Assembly (NCBI GenBank): GCA_964495785.1
Contig: CAZBXL010000063.1
Span: 1 to 21,803, forward strand
Length of the DNA: 21,803 nt
Reading direction: 5' to 3'
Origin: RFSX01 sp964495785
GTDB lineage: Bacteria > Bacteroidota > Bacteroidia > Chitinophagales > Saprospiraceae
A model generated the notes under the pieces. It had not been told where the DNA came from, did no database searches, and was given only the letters and a program-made list of their open reading frames with translations. The translations under genes and the position numbers were made by a program. This document shows positions 15,586 through 21,803 of this stretch, piece by piece (the stretch's first letter is position 1; every line of letters begins with the position of its first letter).

Positions 15586-16662
15586 TCATTTGGTAAGTGG
15601 TGGAGTACCTGGTCCTACTGTTGCATCTCTGAACCACACCTCAGTATAATCACCGTGAGTATATTGTTTTTCGATATCACCTCCATAAGTATCAGCTCCA
15701 GTACTCCAGACCATATTGGTTTCTGGTTTTTTACCGTTTGTTTGGTTGTAAGCACCTTGCTTGAAATAGTTTTTCTCACCAGCATAAGCCATTTCTTTTT
15801 CAACCCCATCTCGGCCTATAGGGACGAATAGTTTTTGAGTTTGTTCAGGGATATCTGAAGGTTTTGTATAGTCAGTCTTGATGAGGCTTTTAGTAAAATG
15901 TACAGTTTCGTGATTGTCACTTTTAAAAGTAAGATACATATTACCCTCATAGACATTAACCTCATAGCTGAACTCTTCTCCTAAGGCAATACCATCTTCC
16001 GGTTCTGCGGGATAAGTATCAGGGCTTGCTCCGACAACGGACATATCATGGCCCCATATAGGAATTGAATAATCCCATCTTTTATCATTAGAGCCTTTGG
16101 TGTTGATTTCATAATTCCAGAATACAGAACCTTTTTCATGACCTGGAAATTTTTTATAGAATAACTTAAATGGTTCGTTTTCATGACCATCTCCACTATG
16201 TATCTGACCGACTACGACGGAGTAAGACGCTGCTACACGAGCATCGCCTGATGTGGATACATGTATTACCTTAAGTGTGCCCGTCAGCTTACCGCCGGTC
16301 ATAGGTACCCATTCTTCTTTTTGATGTAATTCAGTTCTTGTGTTGCTTGAATTTTTAGACGTTGTTCCTGAGTTAGGAGCTTTGTAGACTACCCAATCTG
16401 CTTTATTGTCTTTCTCAGTATAAAAGAATCCTTCTTTTTTATAATCTATTAAGTTGTTAGATTGAGTACCGTCACCTAAAAGAATTTTGAATTTATCCAT
16501 GAAAGACATGACATCACTTGGGTAGGTCGTCGCTTCAGCATCAGTAACCTTTTCCACTACATCTGTAGCTGTTTTGTTTTTTTCAGATGTATTAGAACAA
16601 TGGCTTAATAATAGCATCATCGCTACGACGAATGATATTTGCACAACGAATTTTACTTTCAT
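15586..16662 (-). CDS. PL7 family alginate lyase, lipoprotein
   Basis: Polysaccharide lyase of 358 residues that cleaves alginate by beta-elimination, giving unsaturated oligouronates. A type II signal peptide ends in the lipobox LSHC with the lipidated C22, so it is anchored in a membrane, probably the outer membrane. All three PL7 signatures are present: RTEL (109-112), QIH (153-155) and YFKQGAYNQ (299-307). QIH rather than QVH is usually linked with activity on polyG or mixed MG alginate. The last 45 or so residues contain the C-terminal strand EVWFRDATV and end PPLTK. The promoter region upstream is rich in inverted repeats. The NRAMP-like gene follows 15 bases downstream. No susCD pair is visible, so this is not a full polysaccharide-utilisation locus within the window. 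Confidence 0.9.
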   Translation of the reverse strand: MKVKFVVQISFVVAMMLLLSHCSNTSEKNKTATDVVEKVTDAEATTYPSDVMSFMDKFKILLGDGTQSNNLIDYKKEGFFYTEKDNKADWVVYKAPNSGTTSKNSSNTRTELHQKEEWVPMTGGKLTGTLKVIHVSTSGDARVAASYSVVVGQIHSGDGHENEPFKLFYKKFPGHEKGSVFWNYEINTKGSNDKRWDYSIPIWGHDMSVVGASPDTYPAEPEDGIALGEEFSYEVNVYEGNMYLTFKSDNHETVHFTKSLIKTDYTKPSDIPEQTQKLFVPIGRDGVEKEMAYAGEKNYFKQGAYNQTNGKKPETNMVWSTGADTYGGDIEKQYTHGDYTEVWFRDATVGPGTPPLTK

Positions 16663-16669
16663 CTCCTAA

Positions 16670-16710
16670 TTGTATTTTCTGCGTAATTTATCTTTACGAT
16701 GAAAATACAA
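16670..16710 (-). promoter_or_regulatory. 41-bp nested inverted repeat in the alginate-lyase leader
   Basis: Perfect 10-bp arms TTGTATTTTC (16670-16679) and GAAAATACAA (16701-16710) enclose a second perfect 5-bp pair, CGTAA (16682-16686) and TTACG (16694-16698), separated by 2-base mismatches and a 7-base loop. It lies 7 bases upstream of the PL7 ATG, just before AGGAG. It could be an operator or an mRNA hairpin controlling translation of the lyase operon. Confidence 0.55.
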
Positions 16711-16760
16711 CTTTAAATAAACTTTCAGATGACGTATTAATATGCCGCCATTCGTTATTT

Positions 16761-16800
16761 GAAAAAAGAGAAGTTTAAGTCCTGATTTAACCAAAAGGAC
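16761..16800 (-). terminator. Candidate terminator of the propeller-OmpA gene
   Basis: On the minus strand, GTCCT pairs with AGGAC (arms 16796-16800 and 16779-16783), followed by a T-rich stretch containing CTCTTTTTTC. It lies 61 bases after the stop of the propeller-OmpA gene. The stem is short with a 12-base loop, so the terminator strength is uncertain. Confidence 0.4.
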
Positions 16801-16806
16801 ATTAAG

Positions 16807-16825
16807 ATAACTTGCATCAAGTTAT
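16807..16825. promoter_or_regulatory. Perfect 8-bp inverted repeat with 3-base centre
   Basis: ATAACTTG (16807-16814), centre CAT, CAAGTTAT (16818-16825). It lies 36 bases after the propeller-OmpA stop. It could be a stem-loop in the 3' end of that transcript or a protein-binding site for the downstream alginate-lyase operon. No T-tract follows directly. Confidence 0.45.
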
Positions 16826-16860
16826 AAGTCTGATTACTTGCACTTAAATAAAACTTAGCG

Positions 16861-18672
16861 CTAACCTTCTACTCTCAATATTTTGATTTCGACTCGTTGG
16901 TTTTTCTTACGTCCCTTGACGCTATCATTAGATGCTATAGGTTTGTTCTTGCCATAACCTTTATAAGTAATCCGATCTTGGTCTATGCCTTTTCCATATA
17001 GGTACTCTGCTACGGATTTGGCTCTTGCGGTAGAGAGCCTGTCGCAGTATTCTGCAGCTGGGACATTATTGGTATGTCCTCCGACTTCTATGACCACATT
17101 TTTATTCAGGTCCATAAAGTCATAGACTTCTTCTAAGACTTCGGTAGAATTACTGGATACATCTGTACTATCCGCAGCAAAATAAAGATTATTGATCTGT
17201 AGTGTCTGTCCAACTTTAATCTTAGCAATATCGAGATCAGGAAGTATTTTAGGTTTTGATATCGTTACATTACTTTCCACGCTACATCCATTAGAATCGG
17301 TGATTGTAAGATAACTGTATCCGTAATTAAGTTTTTTTGCCTTAGTTCCTTTTTCACCATTAGCCCATAAGATCTCATAAGGTGGTGTTCCTCCTTGAGG
17401 CTCTATGACTGCCACACCATCTTTTTTTCCAGCTTTGGATACAGGTGTGGTAGATACGATTTTGTTTTGTACAGGTAGTGGATCGTCTATTTTTATAGAG
17501 GCATACTTTCTTATTCCGTTAGCATCTACCACGGTAACTTTATATGTACCTGCTTTGAGATTTTTTGGATTAGGATTGTTTTTGAGACGGACTCTTTCCC
17601 ATAGATAGGTGTATGGTGCTTCTCCTCCTGTCACATCTACAATAATACTTCCATCCATAGCGCCATTACATGAGATAGGATTCTCAAGAAATTCTGTGAT
17701 TTGCATCTCAGTCAATTCTATTTTATCCTTAAAAATTCTGAACAGCCCTGCATCAGCAGTACCTAACCATAGTACACCATCTTCATCACTGGCAAGAGAT
17801 AGACACTTACTTGCAACGAGACCTAAGTTGTCGCCATATTTTTCAAGTTTATCCTTATATGGGTTGTATCGCGTAAGAATATCTGACGCGATGTAAAGAT
17901 TGTCATCTGCATCAAGAGCAAGGTCATTGACTTGTCCTTCATAAAGGCCATTTCTTAGACCTTGTTGTTGCCATCTTTCTTTGCCATATTCTTGATATAC
18001 AAGCCACAATTCTTTATCGCTTAAGAGCCACATACCATCTACATTTTCCGTGACTGCAATAAATTTTTCTTTAGAGTTACTGTGCTTCCATTTATCATCT
18101 TTATTAATCTCGATGATACCTTTGTCAGTTCCTATCCACAATTTATCCAATGGTTTGTAGTAGTGTATGAAGGAGACACCATTAGATTTTAGTTTAGAAT
18201 TCTCGCTTGTGTATTGAGTTAGAAATTTACTTGTTTTTGTATTGACGAGATAAATTCCATCATTTGTACCTATCCATAGTTTATGACTTCTGATTTCAAG
18301 ATCATTGATTTCTATACCTTCTTTATCGACATGATATAGAAATCTATCATTCATATATATTTTACCATTACTGAAAGCCGAGAATACATTCCCTTTAGCT
18401 GATACTGCTACAGCTACAGCATTTCTTACGTCTAAAACATGAGAAAGAGAGGCACTCTTGGTATTGATAGTGCTGATGCCATTCTTACCTGCAAACCATA
18501 CATTGCCACTGCCATTCACCAGAATCTCCTCTATACGATCGCTTGAGGAGAATCCATTGACTCTTTCAAGAACAAGAGCTGTTTTTTCTTCTTCCAGAGA
18601 AGACGCTATGTTAACTTGAGAAAGAGCTGCATGTGAAATGAATAGGGATAGTAAGAGTAAAATTTCTTTCAT
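16861..18672 (-). CDS. Secreted beta-propeller / SprB-repeat / OmpA fusion protein
   Basis: Envelope protein of 603 residues from the ATG at 18672, which opens a good signal peptide (MKEILLLLSLFISHAALS, cleavage likely before Q19). Residues about 40-320 form a two-component-regulator-type propeller with repeats such as KLWIGTNDGIYLVN, KLWIGTDKGIIEIN and VLWLGTADAGLFRI. Two SprB-like Ig repeats follow: about 331-397 (SCNGAMDGSI...GGEAPYTYLW) and about 402-473 (GGTPPYEILW...SNGCSVESNV). Residues about 490-600 are an OmpA C-terminal domain that normally binds peptidoglycan. Its DAP-binding Asp is Asn535 (GHTNN), while R550 is kept. It probably links the cell wall to an outer-membrane or periplasmic sensing or structural role. 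In-frame sequence upstream to 18801 does not look coding. Confidence 0.87.
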   Translation of the reverse strand: MKEILLLLSLFISHAALSQVNIASSLEEEKTALVLERVNGFSSSDRIEEILVNGSGNVWFAGKNGISTINTKSASLSHVLDVRNAVAVAVSAKGNVFSAFSNGKIYMNDRFLYHVDKEGIEINDLEIRSHKLWIGTNDGIYLVNTKTSKFLTQYTSENSKLKSNGVSFIHYYKPLDKLWIGTDKGIIEINKDDKWKHSNSKEKFIAVTENVDGMWLLSDKELWLVYQEYGKERWQQQGLRNGLYEGQVNDLALDADDNLYIASDILTRYNPYKDKLEKYGDNLGLVASKCLSLASDEDGVLWLGTADAGLFRIFKDKIELTEMQITEFLENPISCNGAMDGSIIVDVTGGEAPYTYLWERVRLKNNPNPKNLKAGTYKVTVVDANGIRKYASIKIDDPLPVQNKIVSTTPVSKAGKKDGVAVIEPQGGTPPYEILWANGEKGTKAKKLNYGYSYLTITDSNGCSVESNVTISKPKILPDLDIAKIKVGQTLQINNLYFAADSTDVSSNSTEVLEEVYDFMDLNKNVVIEVGGHTNNVPAAEYCDRLSTARAKSVAEYLYGKGIDQDRITYKGYGKNKPIASNDSVKGRKKNQRVEIKILRVEG

Positions 18673-18825
18673 CGGGAACTTTATAAGGTAAATACAATAA
18701 CTAAGTAACGCAAATAACGGCTCTAAGCGTCCACTCATAATTGAATTTAAATTTACATTAACGTAGGCTAAAATTATAGGAAATAAGCGGCAGTTCCTCA
18801 AATATAATTTAGAATAATATATACT

Positions 18826-18841
18826 CCATTATCTTTAATGG
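18826..18841 (-). terminator. Hairpin downstream of beta-phosphoglucomutase
   Basis: CCATTA (18826-18831) and TAATGG (18836-18841) form a perfect 6-bp stem with a 4-base loop, 47 bases after the beta-phosphoglucomutase stop. The downstream strand is AT-rich (AGTATATATTATT) but lacks a real T-tract. It is a weak terminator candidate. Confidence 0.35.
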
Positions 18842-18887
18842 TATTTAACGAAAGTATACGATCTTGAATAGATACTGAGTTAATAAA

Positions 18888-19538
18888 CTAAGATAAGAGT
18901 CTTACGATCATATCAGCTGATATGTGAGTCAGATCTGACATGACAATATGAGCATCTTGTAGTACATCTGACTTGCCTATGCCTACACATTTGAATCCTC
19001 CATCTATAGCAGCAGTGATTCCCTTAGCGCTATCTTCAAACACGACAGCTTCTTCAGGTTTTACTCTTAGAGACTTGGCTGCTTTTAAGAAGACCTCAGG
19101 ATTGGGCTTAGAATACTTGACATCATTTCCATCTTTTATAGTATTGAATGCATCGTAGATTGATGTTTTTGCCAAGATTGATTTTGCGTTTTTACTCGCT
19201 GAGCCGATGGCCATTTTAATATGATTTTCTCGAGTACTCAGTAAGAATTCTTTGACTCCGGGAAGTACTACGTTATCATTTACATCCTCGAGACTTTCGA
19301 TATACCATGTGTTTTTTTGTTCGGCATATTTAATTTTTTGCTCTTCTGAAGCTTCGATATTACCTTGAGATAAAACCAGATCGAGTGAGGCCATCCTGCT
19401 GATGCCCTTAAGTTTTTCTTTGATTTTGCTATCTAATTTATAACCTAAACTATCTGCCAGTTTAACCCAAGAATTATAATGGTATCCAACTGTGTCTACA
19501 ATGACGCCATCAAGGTCGAATATGAATGCTTTTATCAT
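18888..19538 (-). CDS. pgmB: Beta-phosphoglucomutase (HAD superfamily)
   Basis: Converts beta-glucose 1-phosphate to glucose 6-phosphate. It has 216 residues, the family length. The HAD motif I FDLDGVIVDT has the nucleophile D8 and acid/base D10; H20 and the GISR motif with R48 correspond to the beta-PGM substrate-recognition residues. Motif II is AIGSAS, motif III the lysine in YSKPNPEVF, and motif IV VFEDSAKGI. Together these favour beta-PGM over general phosphatases. The ATG at 19538 overlaps the stop of the upstream gene by one base (TAATG), so the pair is translationally coupled. No disaccharide phosphorylase, the usual source of beta-glucose 1-phosphate, lies in the window. Confidence 0.9.
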   Translation of the reverse strand: MIKAFIFDLDGVIVDTVGYHYNSWVKLADSLGYKLDSKIKEKLKGISRMASLDLVLSQGNIEASEEQKIKYAEQKNTWYIESLEDVNDNVVLPGVKEFLLSTRENHIKMAIGSASKNAKSILAKTSIYDAFNTIKDGNDVKYSKPNPEVFLKAAKSLRVKPEEAVVFEDSAKGITAAIDGGFKCVGIGKSDVLQDAHIVMSDLTHISADMIVRLLS

Positions 19539-20872
19539 TAGCCTAATTTTGATTTTATAGTTTTTCTGTGAGCATATTTTTTAGAGAGATATAGCGTGAT
19601 GTCATTGATGAGTCCTTCTTGATTAATCTTGTATAGATGTCTCTTAGTTCTATCCAGGAATTCTGTGGCTCTATTACCTAAGTGATTGTCAAAATAATCA
19701 TCAACCATAGACAAGTATAATTCTCTTACACCATCTTCAAGACCTTCTTCTATTAATGTAGCATCGTAGACTTTGAGCCATTCTATATCGCCCTTTTCTT
19801 CTATGAGCATTAAGAGTTCTTGATATCTCTGGGCCTTGGCATAAATCTTAGTTGATTGAGAGAATTTTAAGCCATCAACCCATTCTTTTATATCTGTAAA
19901 CTTAGTCTTAAGAAATGAATCTGAAAGTGATTCTATGATATTGCTTAAGGTCGCATAGTCTGTACTCTTCGGACTAAGCTTGTTAATCTCTTGACTAAGT
20001 TGCACGTAGTTTTTTGTATGAATATTCTTATAGCATTTAAGTGCAGTAACCTGGTATCTATATGCTATTTCTTCTTCATCTGTATAGTAGTCGACAACTT
20101 CTAATTGGTTGTCTGAGATAAGAAGTCTAAGCACTTCAAATATCTTACTATGGTCGTACTTAATTAATATATCTTTAGCAAGATCCGCATTCTTATGTGA
20201 TAAGAGGATAGATGTCCGTAAGATATTGGTCGCCTGAAGGTCTAATTTTCCTTTGCTGTATAGTTCATTAATGATGTCTGATTTCTCATCAGCATTGAAA
20301 GCATTAAGTCGATCAAGTATGAGTATCGTATTAGATTGACCTGGCTTGTAGTATGATTTTTTGATCAATGTTATTAGATCCTCTTCGGCCTTTTTTCTAA
20401 AGCTGGGAGCTAAGTCTTGATTAAGTATAACCTCCAATCCTTTTATAAAATGCAATCTATTCTTTTCAAGGCTCTGATCTTTGATCTCATATCGATACTT
20501 GAGGTAGATGATCTTATCTAAACTTTCTTTGGCTATATAAAAGGCCTCTGTATAATTTTCTGTAGAGAGACAGTCTTTCATCTGCAGAACAAAATCATCA
20601 AGTATAAAGTGTATTGTTTTTTTTGTACTTGTCGTGATCTTATTATTAGTCGATGATTTGGGCTTTATCAATTCGTTGAGCATACGCCGATACTTCATAC
20701 CATCCCCTCCTAAAAAGACGCGAGAGAGAAAGTGAGACTTGAATGCTAATTCGAAGGCTTTATCTTTTTTGGCGTAATTGTGTATAAATACCTTTACATC
20801 AGTTTCTTTAATATCATCCAAGATCTCTTTCATCTTAAGTTTCTGAAATCTTTTTTCTTGATCTTGGGACAT
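19538..20872 (-). CDS. Unknown, mostly helical 444-residue protein
   Basis: I do not recognise this protein with confidence. It has 444 residues, no signal peptide and no membrane segment. It is very rich in charged residues with regularly spaced leucine and isoleucine, as in alpha-helical repeat proteins (for example LDKIIYLKYRYEIKDQSLEK and ALKCYKNIHTKNYVQLSQEI). The ending LYLSKKYAHRKTIKSKL resembles C-terminal parts of helical-repeat proteins associated with SWIM zinc-finger systems, but no zinc motif is seen, so that is only a lead. It is co-transcribed and translationally coupled with beta-phosphoglucomutase (1-base overlap). Upstream, a 115-base divergent region with a perfect palindrome separates it from the sixA-like gene. 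Confidence 0.75.
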   Translation of the reverse strand: MSQDQEKRFQKLKMKEILDDIKETDVKVFIHNYAKKDKAFELAFKSHFLSRVFLGGDGMKYRRMLNELIKPKSSTNNKITTSTKKTIHFILDDFVLQMKDCLSTENYTEAFYIAKESLDKIIYLKYRYEIKDQSLEKNRLHFIKGLEVILNQDLAPSFRKKAEEDLITLIKKSYYKPGQSNTILILDRLNAFNADEKSDIINELYSKGKLDLQATNILRTSILLSHKNADLAKDILIKYDHSKIFEVLRLLISDNQLEVVDYYTDEEEIAYRYQVTALKCYKNIHTKNYVQLSQEINKLSPKSTDYATLSNIIESLSDSFLKTKFTDIKEWVDGLKFSQSTKIYAKAQRYQELLMLIEEKGDIEWLKVYDATLIEEGLEDGVRELYLSMVDDYFDNHLGNRATEFLDRTKRHLYKINQEGLINDITLYLSKKYAHRKTIKSKLG

Positions 20873-20897
20873 AAAGCGGCTAAGGTATAATTGAAAA

Positions 20898-20914
20898 TGT
20901 ATTTTGAAAATACA
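20898..20914. promoter_or_regulatory. Perfect 17-bp palindrome in a divergent promoter region
   Basis: TGTATTTT (20898-20905), centre G, AAAATACA (20907-20914). It is located 25 bases upstream of the 444-residue gene and 73 bases upstream of the sixA-like gene. A direct repeat of TTGAAAAT (20891-20898 and 20904-20911) overlaps it. Its form fits a dimer-binding operator, but the regulator is unknown. Confidence 0.45.
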
Positions 20915-20987
20915 GATAACAGGTAAAATTAATGACTAATTTTAGGATTTAGAAGTTTTTATAATCTAATCTCAACAAAGAGCAATT

Positions 20988-21476
20988 ATGAAGCAATTAT
21001 TACTGGTAAGGCATGCCAAATCCTCATGGAGTAACCAAGGATTAAGAGATGTGGACCGTCCACTTAATGAAAGAGGTAAGAGAGATGCGCCTCTTATGGC
21101 TAAATATTGCAAAAATAAAGGACTACATATAGATCATATTCTATCAAGTCCTGCCAAGCGAGCTTACAAGACGGCGAAGAAATTTCATAAGCAATTCCCC
21201 AATAGCATCTTGGATAAAGAAACAGATTTGTATTTCGGGAGTATGGAAGATTGGTTATACATCATTCAGAGTCTTCCTGAGACGAGCAATATGCCCGCAT
21301 TTTTTAGTCATAACCCGACGATCACATATTTTGCGAATACATTCAGCGGGCCTACTACTGATAACGTACCTACTTGCGGTGTTGTAAGATTACAGTCCAC
21401 AGCAGATAGATGGGCAGATATCGACTATAATAATACTGAAGTCTTGGCGTTCTATTTCCCTAAAGAAGTCTTGTAA
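20988..21476 (+). CDS. SixA-type histidine phosphatase family protein
   Basis: Small branch-2-like histidine phosphatase of 162 residues, similar in size and pattern to SixA, which dephosphorylates phosphohistidine. The catalytic RHG-type motif LLLVRHAKSSWS holds R8 and the nucleophile H9. The DRPLNERGKRDAP segment and the second catalytic region FFSHNPTITYFANTF with its histidine are typical. There is no signal peptide, so it acts in the cytoplasm. The physiological substrate cannot be read from sequence, and SixA is used here as a family label. The next gene begins 4 bases after its stop, so they are co-transcribed. Confidence 0.88.
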   Translation: MKQLLLVRHAKSSWSNQGLRDVDRPLNERGKRDAPLMAKYCKNKGLHIDHILSSPAKRAYKTAKKFHKQFPNSILDKETDLYFGSMEDWLYIIQSLPETSNMPAFFSHNPTITYFANTFSGPTTDNVPTCGVVRLQSTADRWADIDYNNTEVLAFYFPKEVL

Positions 21477-21480
21477 ATAG

Positions 21481-21803
21481 ATGAGGTTTATATTAAGTAT
21501 CACAGTATTAATATTTTTTATTTCATGCAAAAGTGGGGAACCTGTGGATAAACTGAATTATCCTTTGGCTAAAGTCGTGGATGTCATGGTCGATTTATAC
21601 ATAGCTTCAGAAGCCATCAAGGATGTAGGCGAAATGGACAAGGATAGCTTATTATATGTCTATAAATCCCAAATAGAAGAAATCCATCAAGTCAACTTTG
21701 ATCAAATCGAAGAAGATATAGAGATAGTCAGGTCTAATCCAAGTTTCTATGCGGAGGTGCATGGCATCGTCAATGATAGCATCAATTCAATAGAGAAAGA
21801 ATT
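21481..21803 (+). CDS. DUF4296-type lipoprotein, C-terminus cut by window edge
   Basis: Partial gene with 107 codons visible. The start MRFILSITVLIFFISCKSGEP is a type II signal peptide with lipobox FISC (C16). The following part, VVDVMVDLYIASEAIKDVG then YKSQIEEIHQVNFDQIEEDIE and NPSFYAEVHGIVNDSI, fits the DUF4296 pattern common in Bacteroidota lipoproteins. It begins 4 bases after the sixA-like stop. The function of the family is unknown to me. Confidence 0.75.
   Translation, partial: MRFILSITVLIFFISCKSGEPVDKLNYPLAKVVDVMVDLYIASEAIKDVGEMDKDSLLYVYKSQIEEIHQVNFDQIEEDIEIVRSNPSFYAEVHGIVNDSINSIEKE

Noticed and set aside
17405..17896. Two adjacent plus-strand open frames (67 and 95 residues)
   Set aside because: Both are antisense to the propeller/SprB region, where the minus-strand frame has clear domain repeats.
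18673..18801. 43-residue N-terminal extension of the propeller-OmpA protein
   Set aside because: It would place the clear signal peptide internally; the ATG at 18672 opens that signal peptide directly.
1..21803. tRNA or rRNA genes, integrases, transposases, toxin-antitoxin or phage genes
   Set aside because: I read the intergenic regions for T-loop-like sequences and the predicted proteins for such families and found none.

Overview
The window is AT-rich and densely coded, and almost certainly comes from a member of the Bacteroidota. Indicators are DUF3822, DUF4296 and SprB-repeat proteins, menaquinone synthesis (MenA), the near absence of Shine-Dalgarno sequences, and candidate promoters of the Bacteroidota TTTG / TAnnTTTG type. 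An alginate lyase suggests marine or algal-associated life. The genus cannot be named from the sequence. It is a draft scaffold: 100 Ns interrupt one gene, and genes are cut at both window ends.

Layout. 1-2789: a peroxide-defence pair, katG (minus strand, cut at the left edge) divergent from oxyR, sharing a 111-bp control region with an inverted repeat inside a good katG promoter. 2875-4523: menA and a DUF697/SHOCT protein. 4524-4784: a convergent gap with a degenerate direct repeat and a large interrupted hairpin. 4785-5786: tsaD. 5972-7868: three overlapping genes (small membrane-anchored protein, DUF3822, rsmD); rsmD lacks its catalytic-motif aspartate. 7997-11366: tandem argS and glnS, with glnS containing the assembly gap. 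11437-13722: polysaccharide flippase and enoyl-CoA hydratase. 13724-14179: a secreted DUF4174 protein, convergent with the hydratase at 1-bp distance. 14317-16662: a two-gene operon of a PL7 alginate-lyase lipoprotein and an NRAMP-fold permease that has lost both canonical metal-binding motifs. 16861-18672: a secreted beta-propeller/SprB/OmpA fusion. 18888-20872: an unknown 444-residue protein translationally coupled to beta-phosphoglucomutase. 20988-21803: a SixA-type histidine phosphatase and a DUF4296 lipoprotein cut by the right edge.

Most genes are housekeeping: tRNA charging and modification, rRNA methylation, quinone synthesis and redox defence. The most unusual parts are the alginate-lyase/NRAMP-like pair with its hairpin-rich leader, the GPPY form of RsmD, the repeat structure downstream of tsaD and the DUF697 gene, and the propeller-SprB-OmpA protein. 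No tRNA, rRNA, CRISPR array, insertion sequence or integrase was found. No gene-free stretch exceeds 300 bases; the longest is 261 bases (4524-4784). No single new multi-gene system is proven here; the PL7/NRAMP-like operon is the best candidate for new biology.
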